DNA of 64,000 nt, from contig CAITUV010000039.1 of assembly GCA_903895725.1 (NCBI GenBank), positions 19,796-83,795 of the forward strand. The letters are read 5' to 3'. Each line of letters begins with the position of its first letter. The first letter of the stretch is position 1. This document shows, in pieces, positions 32,605 through 41,401 of the stretch. Position numbers and translations under genes: made by a program. Origin of the DNA: an uncultured Myxococcales bacterium. GTDB lineage: Bacteria; Myxococcota_A; UBA9042; CAIXZC01. A model generated the notes under the pieces. That model was not told the origin of the DNA. It saw only the letters and a program-made list of their open reading frames with translations, and ran no database searches.

Positions 32605-34368
32605 TCAAACAGACCCCCTGCGCAGTAGCCGTGCGGCTCGGAACAGGAAGAACACCGCTGCCAGAAGCAGGAGAGATGGCGCTGCGTCGCCCGGCAGTTC
32701 CGTGGCCATGGAACAGCCGGAGGACTTGCCATCCTTGGGCGGCTCTTCTTCCTTCACCTTGGCGCACTGGCCGTAGTAGAGGGCGAATCCGGGGGGACAC
32801 GGGTTCGCAGCTCCGGAGTCCCCAGTGAGGTCGGCAGAGGGGTCGGGGCCGGCCGCCTGGTCGGCGGAGGGGACATGCTCCGTGGGCTGGCTGTCCGGCG
32901 GGGGCGCTGCTGAATCACCGGCATCCACCTGGGGGATGGTCTCCGGCTTCCCGGAGTCATCGACAGCGGGCAGATCCTTGTCCTCGACCACGTCGACCAT
33001 GGGCTTCACATCCTCGTCGACGATGCAGATGCCCGCTTCGTTGCACTGGAAGCCCGGGCCGCAGGTTCCGCACTCGCTGCCGCAGCCGTCGGGACCACAC
33101 TCCTTGTTCAGGCAGAAAGGTTTGCACACGGGAACGCACTGGCCGTCCTTGCACTCATCCCCTTCGGCACAGGTTCCACACAAGCCGCCGCATTGATCGT
33201 CTCCACAGGCTTTTCCGTTGCAGTCGGGAACGCAGACGGGCGCGCACAACCCGTCGTTGCACTCATCCCCTTCGGCACAGGTTCCGCAGGAACCGCCGCA
33301 CTGGTCGTCCCCACACTGCTTGCCTTCGCATTGGGGAGTGCAGCCGACCGGCTCGCAAAGGCCCCCATCGCTGCAGGTGAAGCCGTCGGGACAGCTCCCG
33401 CAGGTGCCGCCGCAGGTATCGTCTCCGCACTGCTTGCCATCGCACTTCGGCGTGCACTGGCCGGGAACGCAGTTGAAGCTGTCGCACTTCATGTTCTGGG
33501 GGCAGGTTCCGCAGGAACCGCCGCAGCCGTCGTCACCGCACTGCTTGGCAACGCAATCCGGGATGCACTTGCAGACGTTGCCTGCACAGGTGTACTTGGG
33601 CGGACAGGTTCCGCAGGAGCCACCGCAGCCGTCATCGCCGCACTGCTTTCCGGCGCACGATGGCACGCAGGCGCAGTGGCCAATGGCATCGCACTGGTAG
33701 CCGGCCGGGCAGGTTCCGCAGGAACCGCCGCAGCCGTCGCTGCCGCATTGCTTTCCGGCGCAGGACGGCACGCACCCGCATTGGCCGCCGCATTTGTTCT
33801 TGCACGTGTTGGCGCACGTGGCATCCCAGGCAACCTGACAGCAGAATGCATCCTGATTGCAGACGCACAGCTCACAGGAGCAGCCGGCGCAACCTGGAGT
33901 CGTAGAGGTCGTGCAGCCGTTGGTGCTTCCGCAGCCGCCGCAGTCGACCTTGCACAGGTTGACGCACTGAGCGGTCCACTGCACGCTGCAACAGGTGGGG
34001 GACTTGGCGCATACGCAGGCCTGGCAAGGGCAGTTGCAGCACCCCTTCTGGGCGGAGGGAAGACAGCCCCCCTTGATGCACGAGTAGGGGTTGGCGCAGG
34101 TGGGGTCGGCGCCTGGCGTCTGACCGCAGTCATAGAACTGCTGAGCGGCCATCCAACCGCATCCCAGGGGCGCACCGGGGTTGCAGTCGATATCGCACGT
34201 GACGCCGTTCTCGCACCAGCGCACGTGATTATCCAGAGTGCAGCAGCCCTGGAATGTGTAACCCGCACAGGTATTCAGAACCTGGGTGCCGACCGAGCAC
34301 TGTGCGTAGGCTGCACCTGGGATGAGCAGCGCTGCTGCGATGACGAAAGCCGCAAGTCTGGTACCCAT
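32605..34368 (-). CDS. Cysteine-rich DGCGG-repeat protein with MYXO-CTERM-like sorting tail
   Basis: 587 residues from ATG 34368. Signal peptidase I-type leader (GAAYAQ). Head module FQGCC ... WCENGVTCDIDC ... CGW ... FYDC matches the module inside the protein at 5-1231. Two C-x-C-x2-CVC ... CC ... W ... C units follow (CPCQACVCAKSPTCC and CSCELCVCNQDAFCC, about 105-200). Seven DGCGG-type modules (about 205-450; three have DTCGG or DQCGG) come next, then an acidic Ser/Pro/Asp linker. The C-terminus SGCSMATELPGDAAPSL, a hydrophobic helix (LLLLAAVFFLF) and RAARLLRRGSV matches the Cys-helix-Arg plan of MYXO-CTERM surface-sorting tails. Likely displayed on the outer surface; binding partner unknown. 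Confidence 0.85.
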   Translation of the reverse strand: MGTRLAAFVIAAALLIPGAAYAQCSVGTQVLNTCAGYTFQGCCTLDNHVRWCENGVTCDIDCNPGAPLGCGWMAAQQFYDCGQTPGADPTCANPYSCIKGGCLPSAQKGCCNCPCQACVCAKSPTCCSVQWTAQCVNLCKVDCGGCGSTNGCTTSTTPGCAGCSCELCVCNQDAFCCQVAWDATCANTCKNKCGGQCGCVPSCAGKQCGSDGCGGSCGTCPAGYQCDAIGHCACVPSCAGKQCGDDGCGGSCGTCPPKYTCAGNVCKCIPDCVAKQCGDDGCGGSCGTCPQNMKCDSFNCVPGQCTPKCDGKQCGDDTCGGTCGSCPDGFTCSDGGLCEPVGCTPQCEGKQCGDDQCGGSCGTCAEGDECNDGLCAPVCVPDCNGKACGDDQCGGLCGTCAEGDECKDGQCVPVCKPFCLNKECGPDGCGSECGTCGPGFQCNEAGICIVDEDVKPMVDVVEDKDLPAVDDSGKPETIPQVDAGDSAAPPPDSQPTEHVPSADQAAGPDPSADLTGDSGAANPCPPGFALYYGQCAKVKEEEPPKDGKSSGCSMATELPGDAAPSLLLLAAVFFLFRAARLLRRGSV

Positions 34369-34397
34369 GAAGTGCTCCGTCGGATACGACCGGGGGG

Positions 34398-34426
34398 AGT
34401 ATACCAGCGACGGTGCGTCAGGACAA
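34398..34426 (-). promoter_or_regulatory. Sigma70-like promoter for the MYXO-CTERM-like gene
   Basis: On the minus strand TTGTCC (34426-34421), a 17-base spacer and TATACT (34403-34398), ending about 30 bases before the ATG at 34368. Confidence 0.6.
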
Positions 34427-34458
34427 CTTCGCTGCGGCTCCCGGCGGATCCCGGAAAT

Positions 34459-34486
34459 TTGAGGAAGCGGGGTATCCGCCTATGAT
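34459..34486 (+). promoter_or_regulatory. Candidate promoter for the CAP-domain gene
   Basis: TTGAGG (34459-34464), a 16-base spacer and TATGAT (34481-34486), about 40 bases before the ATG at 34525. Confidence 0.45.
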
Positions 34487-34524
34487 CGGGACACGGCCTG
34501 GTGTGGGCCGAAGGTCGAGGGGTC

Positions 34525-35688
34525 ATGCTGCGAACTGCCATTGGTGCGTTGCTCCTGTTCGTCGTGGTGGACCTGGCCGGTCAGGCGCCACCGACGGTGG
34601 AACGCTACCACGAGGCCCTTCCCTCCTCCGTTGCGGAGCTGACGGACGGGGAGGAATCCCTGGTCGAGTCCATCCATTCGGCCTTCGATGCTGCCGGCCG
34701 GCCCCGTCCCGAGGCGGATCCGAACCTGCACCTGGCGTGCAGGGCACTGTGTGAAGTCCTGGATTGTTCGGAGATCGACGGGCTCACTGCGTGGGAGCCT
34801 CAGACAATCCAGTTCACATTGCGTCGTTTTGGAGTGACCGACGGGTTCTATTTTCCCGTGGTGGCCCGGGTGGACTCCGCCGCCGAGGCCCGGCGGGTTC
34901 TGGGCAAGGTGATCTCGCAGGATGTCGTTCCGCAGGGGATGAACCGTTTCGGCGTTGCGCTCGACCTCGAGAAGAAGCACCTGCTCGTTGCAGTCTTTAC
35001 CAGGAGGCTGACGCAGCTCGGTCCGTTCGCCCGCCGGGTGGAACCGGGGGACTCGGTGTTGCTGTGGGGCGGGCTCATGGGGGGGGCGGTGAATCCGAGG
35101 CTGCTGCTCGCGACCCCCGATGGTGCGTTGTTCGAGCAGCCGCTCAAGGAAAGCCAGGGGTTGTTCTGGACGCAGGTCTTCTTCCCGGAGGAACCTGGCG
35201 AGTACATCGTGGAGATCCTGGTGGACCGGGACGGGCCCCAGGTCGCGAGTCTGTTTCCCGTGTTCGCAGGCGTGAAGGTGCCGGAGCGCCCGGTGCTGAA
35301 GGTGTTGCCCGGCGTGGATGAAGGGGCGAGCCCCGCCACGCTGGAGAAGCAGGTCCTCAAGCTCATCAACCGGGAGCGGGAGAAGCGGGGGTTTCCCTCG
35401 TGCCGATGGAGCAACGACCTTTCAGACGGGTGTCGGCGGTACAGCCGGGAAATGGCCCGCGAGGGGCGGCTGTCTCATGCGCTGGATCGGCCCTCCGGGG
35501 ACTACACGGAGAATATCTCCCTGTCCACGTCGCTGCATGCGGCTCATGCGAACCTGATGGGGAGCCCGAGCCACCGACGGAACATCCTTGACCGGGAGGC
35601 CGTTTCGTGCGGAGTGGGGATTGTGGCTGTCGACCGTGGTGAAGGCGTACGGCTTCTCTACATCACCGAGCGATTCAGCCGGAAGTAG
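34525..35688 (+). CDS. Secreted CAP (SCP/PR1)-domain protein
   Basis: 387 residues from ATG 34525 (GAGGGGTC upstream). Signal peptide about 1-20 (LFVVVDLAGQA). The middle (about 30-260) is an unassigned region with three Cys (HLACRALCEVLDC) and an Ig-like stretch (VEPGDSVLLWGGLMGG, EEPGEYIVEILVDRDG). The C-terminal third is a bacterial CAP domain: LINREREKRGFPS, RRYSREMAREGRLSH, YTENISLSTSLHAAHANL, MGSPSHRRNILDREAVSCGVGI. The His and Glu positions of the CAP cavity (LSHA, TENIS, SPSHRRN) are present. CAP domains are extracellular; bacterial roles are poorly known. Divergent from the MYXO-CTERM-like gene, 155 bp between starts. Confidence 0.85.
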   Translation: MLRTAIGALLLFVVVDLAGQAPPTVERYHEALPSSVAELTDGEESLVESIHSAFDAAGRPRPEADPNLHLACRALCEVLDCSEIDGLTAWEPQTIQFTLRRFGVTDGFYFPVVARVDSAAEARRVLGKVISQDVVPQGMNRFGVALDLEKKHLLVAVFTRRLTQLGPFARRVEPGDSVLLWGGLMGGAVNPRLLLATPDGALFEQPLKESQGLFWTQVFFPEEPGEYIVEILVDRDGPQVASLFPVFAGVKVPERPVLKVLPGVDEGASPATLEKQVLKLINREREKRGFPSCRWSNDLSDGCRRYSREMAREGRLSHALDRPSGDYTENISLSTSLHAAHANLMGSPSHRRNILDREAVSCGVGIVAVDRGEGVRLLYITERFSRK

Positions 35689-35701
35689 CTCCGAATCAAC
35701 C

Positions 35702-37696
35702 TCAAGCCATGGGAGTGCCGGCTCCGTCGGCAAAGAGGACCCGGGAGAGCTCCTCCGGGGTCGTCAGCCCGGACTGGAGCAGGAGCGTGGCGAATGTCTT
35801 CATGGAGAAGTAGGCACCGGCGCCGGCAGCCAGCTTTTCGAGCTCCTTGAACGGGACTTCGGTGGCCAGCAGGGGCCTCAGCTCGTCCGTGACCTGGAGC
35901 ATCTCGAACAAGGCCACCCTACCCTTGTATCCCTTGAAGTTGCACGACGGACAGCCGGTTCCCTTGCGAAGGTGATAGTAGTCTCCCGAGGGAGGTCTCA
36001 GCCCCCGCAGGCCGAGCGGATCCACGAGAGAGCGGTGGTACTGGACCGTCTGCGCACACCGGGAGCAGACGCGTCGCACGAGGCGTTGTGAGAGCACACC
36101 CACCATGGAGCTGGCCACGACGAACGCCTCCATCCCCATTTCCTTGAGCCGGTAGATGGTCGAGAAGACGTTGTTGGCGTGGATGGTGGAAATCACGAGA
36201 TGGCCGGTAAGTCCAGCCTCGAGCGCAGCCTTGGCGGTTTCCGGATCGCGTGTCTCGCCCACGATGATCACGTCCGGATCCTGGCGCAGGAACGCACGCA
36301 CAGCGGACGAGAAGTCGAGGCCGACGTGGAGGTTTCGCTGGACCTGAGTGATGCCCCGCAGGCTGTACTCGATGGGATCCTCGACGGTCATGATGTTGAC
36401 CGCCTCCTTCATCTTGCGAAGGAGCATGCTGTATACCGTCGTGGTCTTGCCCGACCCGGTCGGCCCGCCCACGAGTATGAGCCCGTAAGGCTGCTTGACC
36501 ATTCGCTCGATGCCCGACAGCACGTCCCGCGAGGCCACCAGCGATTCGAGCTCGATGAGCATCGTGCTCGGGTCGAGGATTCTCAGCACGATCTTCTCGC
36601 CGTGCCGGGTGGGAACGGAGCTGACGCGGACGTCCACGGTCTTGCCCTGACACGTCACCGAGAGCCGCCCGTCCTGCGGCTTGCGCTTCTCGGCAATGTC
36701 GAGGCCTGAGATCACTTTGAGCCGGGACAGCACGGCCTGGAGGTAGGACGGACCGATCTTCTCCGGTCTCTTGACCAGCTCGCCGTCGATGCGGTAGCGG
36801 ATGTCCATTCCGCCGGCGTAGGGCTCGAAGTGGATATCGCTTGCCTCGAGGTCGAGCGCCTCCCCGAGAATCTTGTTCGTGAGCATGACGATTCCGGCAC
36901 CGTCCAGCTCGGACTCCTTGCGGGCCGACTCCACGGCCGTGTCCTGCACGGAGTCGACCTGGACCGCATATTCCTTGGCTCGCACCGGTCGAAACCAGGC
37001 GGCCTCGTCCTCGGCCGCAGCGGTTTGCATCCGGCTCTGGATGGACTCCCGGTAGATCTTCTCGAACTCCTTCGGGCCGACGCGGAAGAGCACCACTCGA
37101 TTGGCCCCGAGGATTCTCTTCATGTCGACCTCGATGCCGGCCGTGTCGGTCCCCACGACCCCGACGGTCACGGTCCCCGCATGAATTGCGGCGGGAAGAA
37201 CCTTCTTGTTCCAGATGTACTGTGGCGTGAGGCGCCCCACGAGCTGGTCATCGAGGAGGACTCGTGAGGCATCGATCCGGTGGCCCGCATTGAGCCGATC
37301 TTCGAGAACTCGGACGCGGGCGGCCGTCGTCGTGGCGACCACCCGGACCAGCTCGACGCACTGCCCCAGGAGGGCAGAGAAGTCATCGATGGAGACCACG
37401 GCCGTTTCGACGGGACCGACGGCCACCGCCTCGAACCGGGCAACCCGGTCGGTCGGGTCGGTCGGCAGGACCACGGCTTCCCCCGGAGAGGCAGCGTCCA
37501 CCACCGTGCGGACGGCCAGCGTCGGGTCACGGTGGACCAGCCGCACTTCCCCCTTGAGGATGAAGTACACGGCCTCCATCTGCTGGCCAGCCTGCAGGAG
37601 GATCTCCCCGTCGTTGAACGCCTGCCGGGCGATTCCGACCTTCCGTCGGTACTCGGTCGGGATTGCTGCCAGAATCGGGTGTTCGTTGAGCTCCAC
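35702..37696 (-). CDS. GspE/PilB-type secretion ATPase fused to an N-terminal cyclic-nucleotide-binding-like domain
   Basis: 664 residues. Residues about 1-120 look like a cNMP-binding/Crp-like barrel (EILLQAGQQMEAVYFILKGE, VDAASPGEAVVLP, RVARFEAVAVG), although the phosphate-binding cassette is degenerate (GEAVVLP rather than GExAL). About 125-235 is a T2SSE N-terminal (MshEN-like) region (SRVLLDDQLVGRL). The ATPase core has SDIHFEPYAGGMDIRYRIDG, Walker A VGGPTGSGKTTT at about 407, Asp box MTVEDPIEYSL, Walker B region DPDVIIVGETRD at about 475 and the His box HLVISTIHANN. The zinc Cys pairs CSRC and CPSC are kept. It would power type II secretion or type IV pilus assembly; no partner genes are here. 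It lies 174 bp after the PQQ propeller gene. Confidence 0.85.
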   Translation of the reverse strand: MELNEHPILAAIPTEYRRKVGIARQAFNDGEILLQAGQQMEAVYFILKGEVRLVHRDPTLAVRTVVDAASPGEAVVLPTDPTDRVARFEAVAVGPVETAVVSIDDFSALLGQCVELVRVVATTTAARVRVLEDRLNAGHRIDASRVLLDDQLVGRLTPQYIWNKKVLPAAIHAGTVTVGVVGTDTAGIEVDMKRILGANRVVLFRVGPKEFEKIYRESIQSRMQTAAAEDEAAWFRPVRAKEYAVQVDSVQDTAVESARKESELDGAGIVMLTNKILGEALDLEASDIHFEPYAGGMDIRYRIDGELVKRPEKIGPSYLQAVLSRLKVISGLDIAEKRKPQDGRLSVTCQGKTVDVRVSSVPTRHGEKIVLRILDPSTMLIELESLVASRDVLSGIERMVKQPYGLILVGGPTGSGKTTTVYSMLLRKMKEAVNIMTVEDPIEYSLRGITQVQRNLHVGLDFSSAVRAFLRQDPDVIIVGETRDPETAKAALEAGLTGHLVISTIHANNVFSTIYRLKEMGMEAFVVASSMVGVLSQRLVRRVCSRCAQTVQYHRSLVDPLGLRGLRPPSGDYYHLRKGTGCPSCNFKGYKGRVALFEMLQVTDELRPLLATEVPFKELEKLAAGAGAYFSMKTFATLLLQSGLTTPEELSRVLFADGAGTPMA

Positions 37697-37816
37697 GAGG
37701 TCCCCTCCTGCGGTTCCGTCCTGCCCTACTCTACTACTCGTCAGTGCCCCACGCCAGAGCGTGGTTCGGGCGATCCTGCGCGGTCGACCATCCGCGTTCG
37801 CCCTCGGTTCCTGGAA

Positions 37817-37852
37817 GGTCGCGGCGACCCTGGAGCTCGTTGCTTCAACGAG
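37817..37852. other. Two short hairpins between the PQQ gene and the GspE-like gene
   Basis: CTCGTTG (37836-37842) pairs with CAACGAG (37846-37852) around a CTT loop, and GGTCGC (37817-37822) pairs with GCGACC (37824-37829). No T-run follows on either strand, so attenuation or mRNA stabilisation is as likely as termination. Nothing else is seen in the 37697-37870 gap. Confidence 0.35.
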
Positions 37853-37870
37853 AGTTCGAGGGGAACCCGC

Positions 37871-39133
37871 TCAGGCCAGGCAATAGAACCAGCCCGAGGC
37901 GGTGCCCACGTAGACGCGGCCTGAGACGACGCACGGGGCGGAGTGGATTCGGCCGCCGAGATCGAGCTTGGCGATCTCTCGACCGTCGGAGGCATCGAGC
38001 ACGTGGAAGTGGTTGCCATAGCTGCCGAGCATCACCTTGCCGTCGACAACGGCCGGGGAGCACCAGGTCGCAGCATCGAGCGGGGCCTCCCAGAGAACCT
38101 TGCCACCGGCAGCGTCGATGCAATAGCACCTGCCGTCGTTGCCTCCGATGTACAGGCGATTGTCGACCAATGCCGGCGTCGAGTACCAGCCGGCCCGGTT
38201 GGAGAACTTCCAGATCTCCTTGCCGTCGGCCCGGGCAAAACAGAAGAGGGAGGGAGAACCCTCCTCGGCAGCGATGAAGACCCGGTCGGAAGAGAAGACG
38301 GCAGATGCATCGGTGTCGTCTCCGGTGCGGGCCTTCCAGAGGCGCTTGCCGTCCCGGGCATCGAGACAGTGCACCTCGCCATCGTAGTTGCCGACGACGA
38401 CCTGTTCGGAATCGACGGCCGGGCTTCCCTCGGCTCCATTGCTGCCGGACTTGGTCTCCGGGCCGATTCCTCCGACGAGCGTCTTCCACTGGAGCTTTCC
38501 GTCCTCCGGATCGAGGCAACGGACGTGTCCGTTTTCGCCGGCAATGAAGAGCTTCCCCTTCCAGACGCAGGGGGAGGAATCGAGGTCCTTGCCGGTGTTG
38601 TGGCGCCACATCAGTGCACCGGTCGACGCATCGAGACAGTGGAGGTTGTCATCGACGTTGGGGGCATAGACGCGGTTCTTGTAGAGGCAGAGCGACCCCT
38701 TGAACATCCGGGCCGCCCGATAGCGCCACACGAGCTTTCCGTCCCGGGTGTCGAGGCAGTAGAGATGGCGATCCTGGCTTCCGAAGAAGACGTAGTTGCC
38801 CAGGCAGGATGCCTGTCCGGTCCAGCCCGTGCCGGACCACGTCTTGGGCTCTCCGCGCAGCTCGGTGACGAAGTCCTCGGTCCGAAAGCGCCAGGCGATC
38901 TCGAGCGTGTCACGGACCGGGCCCGTACCATAGAAGGTGTGCGCCGGATTCCCGCGAAACATGAGGACCGACCGGTTGCTGCACGAACAGTCGCCATCGG
39001 CCCAGGGGGGCAGGGAAGCGTTGCCTCCCGGGTTCTCGGTGGCTCCAGGCTTCATCTCGGCAGCCGCCCGTCCGCCGACGAGCAGGGAGGCGAGTGAAGC
39101 GGCACTCAGCTCCAGGAAGCGCCGACGCTGCAT
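37871..39133 (-). CDS. Tat-exported PQQ-like beta-propeller protein
   Basis: 420 residues from ATG 39133; the stop of the preceding gene lies one base upstream. The leader MQRRRFLELSAASLASLL is a twin-arginine signal. After a short Cys segment (DCSCSNRS), eight or so propeller blades repeat L-Y-C-L-D-x-x-D/T-G-K-x-x-W (LYCLDTRDGKLVWRYRAAR, LHCLDASTGALMWRHNTG, VRCLDPEDGKLQWKTL, VHCLDARDGKRLWKAR, CYCIDAAGGKVLWEAPLD), closing with ASGWFYCLA. Nearly every blade has a Cys at the same strand position, unusual for this family. Tat export hints at cofactor loading or folding before export. Operon with the DUF6485-like, GT39-like, SDR and GYPPCC genes. Confidence 0.85.
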   Translation of the reverse strand: MQRRRFLELSAASLASLLVGGRAAAEMKPGATENPGGNASLPPWADGDCSCSNRSVLMFRGNPAHTFYGTGPVRDTLEIAWRFRTEDFVTELRGEPKTWSGTGWTGQASCLGNYVFFGSQDRHLYCLDTRDGKLVWRYRAARMFKGSLCLYKNRVYAPNVDDNLHCLDASTGALMWRHNTGKDLDSSPCVWKGKLFIAGENGHVRCLDPEDGKLQWKTLVGGIGPETKSGSNGAEGSPAVDSEQVVVGNYDGEVHCLDARDGKRLWKARTGDDTDASAVFSSDRVFIAAEEGSPSLFCFARADGKEIWKFSNRAGWYSTPALVDNRLYIGGNDGRCYCIDAAGGKVLWEAPLDAATWCSPAVVDGKVMLGSYGNHFHVLDASDGREIAKLDLGGRIHSAPCVVSGRVYVGTASGWFYCLA

Positions 39134-39134
39134 G

Positions 39135-39338
39135 TCAGTCACGCTCCGAGAAGATGTGGGCGAAATACTCGTAGCTCCGGTCATAAGTCGCTTCCTCCCG
39201 CCGCGGGAAGAAGCAGCCGGGGAGCTCGTTGTGGGCGCGGTGGTAGGCGACGCACTCACAGCACTTGCCCTTTCGAGAGCAGCCGGGATAGGTGCACGTG
39301 CAGACTGCGCAGTTTTGCTTCACGTTGTCACAGGGCAT
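39135..39338 (-). CDS. DUF6485-like cysteine-rich mini-protein
   Basis: 67 residues from ATG 39338, which lies inside the end of the upstream transferase gene (11-base overlap). Seven Cys are packed in the first 42 residues: MPCDNVKQNCAVCTCTYPGC, RKGKCCECVAYH, LPGCFFP. The CTCTYPGCSRKGKCCECV core matches what I know of DUF6485, a short widespread family with an apparent metal or Fe-S site and no known function. There is no signal peptide, so it is cytoplasmic. Its translational coupling on both sides (upstream overlap, one-base gap to the PQQ gene) makes it an integral operon member rather than a chance frame. Confidence 0.75.
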   Translation of the reverse strand: MPCDNVKQNCAVCTCTYPGCSRKGKCCECVAYHRAHNELPGCFFPRREEATYDRSYEYFAHIFSERD

Positions 39339-41394
39339 TTCCGCCTCCGTCTCGTTCGAGCAGCTTCCCCATGAAGTCCAGCCCGGCCGCCTTTCGGTAG
39401 ACCCGAAGCACGGGAACCCCCTGGACCTGCACCTCGCTGACCGGTCCCAGCGTGTCCATCTGGCTCCAGTATCGCATCTCCTCCTCGGAGAAGCGCTCGT
39501 CGACGTCGAACAGCAGCACGTCCGGGGCATGACGGCGTGCCGCGCAGACGAGGTCATGCCGAAGCCAACCTTCGTGATGGTACATCGTGCAGGTTCCGAG
39601 GGTGGCGTCCTGGAAATCGAGGGTGGTGTTGGCAGGAAGCGTGCGGTTGAGGAAGCTCAGGGCCCCTCGGCTCGCATAGCTCCAATACTGCCGCTGCAAG
39701 CGGGCCCGGGCAGCCCCTCTGGGGCCACCGATAAGCTCGTTGAAGTAGCTGGTGCCGTGAGACACGAACTGGAGCGTGTCGCGTGCGGCGGGAGCGGTCA
39801 GCAACGCGAGGAGCAACAGGGCCGCCAGCACGCGGACCGGCCGGATTCCGGCAAGGCGGCCCAAGGGGGGCAACGGTAACAGGGCGATGCCCTGTGCCGC
39901 CCAGCGCAGAACCAGTAGGAGGGCGTTGGAAGCCAGGATGCACATGAACGGGAACGCAAGCATCCAGTGCTTCACGCCGCCAAAGATCGGGGTAGCCGGA
40001 TGGGCGATGAGCAGGATGGGGAAGAGCATGTTCACAAGCACGTACCAGCGCCTGCGGCTCCCCTCGACGTCGGAGGTCGGGCGCGGCCAGAGCAGCATGG
40101 CCAGACCCGCCAGCGAGAGAAAGAGGAGGACCAGGGGCATGGTGAGCGCGGTCATGGTGAACGGGTAGTCCACCGGGAATGGTGGAGCCTGGTACGCTCT
40201 CCCGAAGTAGTACACGAAGTAATGCTCGTGATGCATGTGGAATGCAAGGTATTTCCCGAACGCAGATATCGTGTCGTACCAGACCCAGGGCCAGAAGGCG
40301 AACAGCATGGGAAGGCCGATTGCAGGCATGAGAAGGAAGGCCTTGGGAAAGTCGGGAAGGGTCCACTGGAAGCGTCCGACGCGACGGATGTCGCGGACCG
40401 AAACGACCAGGTACCAGAGGAACAGGGTGACTGGAATGAAGAAGGCATTGAGCTTGGTCAGGAGCGCAAGGCCCCAGAGGACTCCGGTGGCAACGGCCCA
40501 TTTCGTGGACCGCAGCGACTTGAGGAATGCCAGGACGCAGGCGAGGTCGAGCGCTGTGATGGGAATGTCGAAGCAGGTCAGGTGGGAGTGGTAGAAGGCC
40601 CGCGGGATGAACACGAAGAAGAGCACGGACAATGCCCCGATGAGGGCGGAGCCGAGCTCGACGGCGAGGAGGTAGAGCATGAGCACCAGCAGGGCGCCCA
40701 TGAGGGCTCCCGGGAGCCGGTAAGCATCGGATTCCGTCAAGAGCTGGAGGGGACCGGAGGACTCCGCCTGGCAGGGTGTCTGCCACGACGCCTCGGAGTT
40801 CCTGGCGGCCTGTGAGCATAGGGCCGAGAGCTGGGAAGCATCCAGGTTGGATTCAACGATCTCGGCGGTTGCCGCGTGGGTCGAGCGTTCCACGATGCGC
40901 AGACGGCCTGCGACGCGCTGCGATGACCGCGGATCCTCTCCAATGGCCGAGGGCAGCAGGAGCGGCACTTCGTCTCCAGGCTCGAACCCGTGAGCCAGGC
41001 CAAGGTCGGTCACCTGCACCTTCCCGGAAGAATCGACCTCGATGGGACGCAGCTTCTTGCCGAAGAACCTCCACGATACTCCGAACAGGACTTTCATGAG
41101 CGGGGGGTGCTCGAAGTTGTTCTTCCAGACTTTCTTCACTTCCTTGCGGGACAGAAGGCGTTGGGTTTCCGCAGGCGAGTCGGAGCGGACGAGCTTGAGC
41201 AGCCAGTTGAGGTAGGTTCGGCCGTGGTCGAAGTAGAAGGTCTCGTCCCGGTTGAAGCCCATGGAGGTCGTGCTCATGACGAGCACGAGGTAGGCTGCGG
41301 CCAGAAGGCTTCCCACGGCAACATCGCGGCGACCGAACGGGCGGCCGAGGAGCAACCGGTTTCCGAGGGGAATGCGTTCGTTTCCCTGTTCCAT
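39328..41394 (-). CDS. Multi-pass GT39/PMT-like glycosyltransferase
   Basis: 688 residues from ATG 41394 (GAGGCGGAC upstream, 7 bases after the SDR stop). First membrane helix at about 22-40, then the periplasmic loop motif GFNRDETFYFDHGRTYLNW, with the Asp-Glu expected of GT-C transferases (about 45-65), and NFEHPPLMKVLFG around 95. At least ten further hydrophobic segments follow (GALMGALLVLMLYLLAVELG, FPKAFLLMPAIGLPMLFAFW, ALTMPLVLLFLSLAGLAMLL). A soluble C-terminal domain of about 130 residues ends the protein. PMT/ArnT-type enzymes move a sugar from a polyprenyl-phosphate donor to protein or lipid. The acceptor is unknown, though the many exported proteins nearby are candidates. Confidence 0.85.
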   Translation of the reverse strand: MEQGNERIPLGNRLLLGRPFGRRDVAVGSLLAAAYLVLVMSTTSMGFNRDETFYFDHGRTYLNWLLKLVRSDSPAETQRLLSRKEVKKVWKNNFEHPPLMKVLFGVSWRFFGKKLRPIEVDSSGKVQVTDLGLAHGFEPGDEVPLLLPSAIGEDPRSSQRVAGRLRIVERSTHAATAEIVESNLDASQLSALCSQAARNSEASWQTPCQAESSGPLQLLTESDAYRLPGALMGALLVLMLYLLAVELGSALIGALSVLFFVFIPRAFYHSHLTCFDIPITALDLACVLAFLKSLRSTKWAVATGVLWGLALLTKLNAFFIPVTLFLWYLVVSVRDIRRVGRFQWTLPDFPKAFLLMPAIGLPMLFAFWPWVWYDTISAFGKYLAFHMHHEHYFVYYFGRAYQAPPFPVDYPFTMTALTMPLVLLFLSLAGLAMLLWPRPTSDVEGSRRRWYVLVNMLFPILLIAHPATPIFGGVKHWMLAFPFMCILASNALLLVLRWAAQGIALLPLPPLGRLAGIRPVRVLAALLLLALLTAPAARDTLQFVSHGTSYFNELIGGPRGAARARLQRQYWSYASRGALSFLNRTLPANTTLDFQDATLGTCTMYHHEGWLRHDLVCAARRHAPDVLLFDVDERFSEEEMRYWSQMDTLGPVSEVQVQGVPVLRVYRKAAGLDFMGKLLERDGGGNAL

Positions 41395-41401
41395 GTCCGC
41401 C

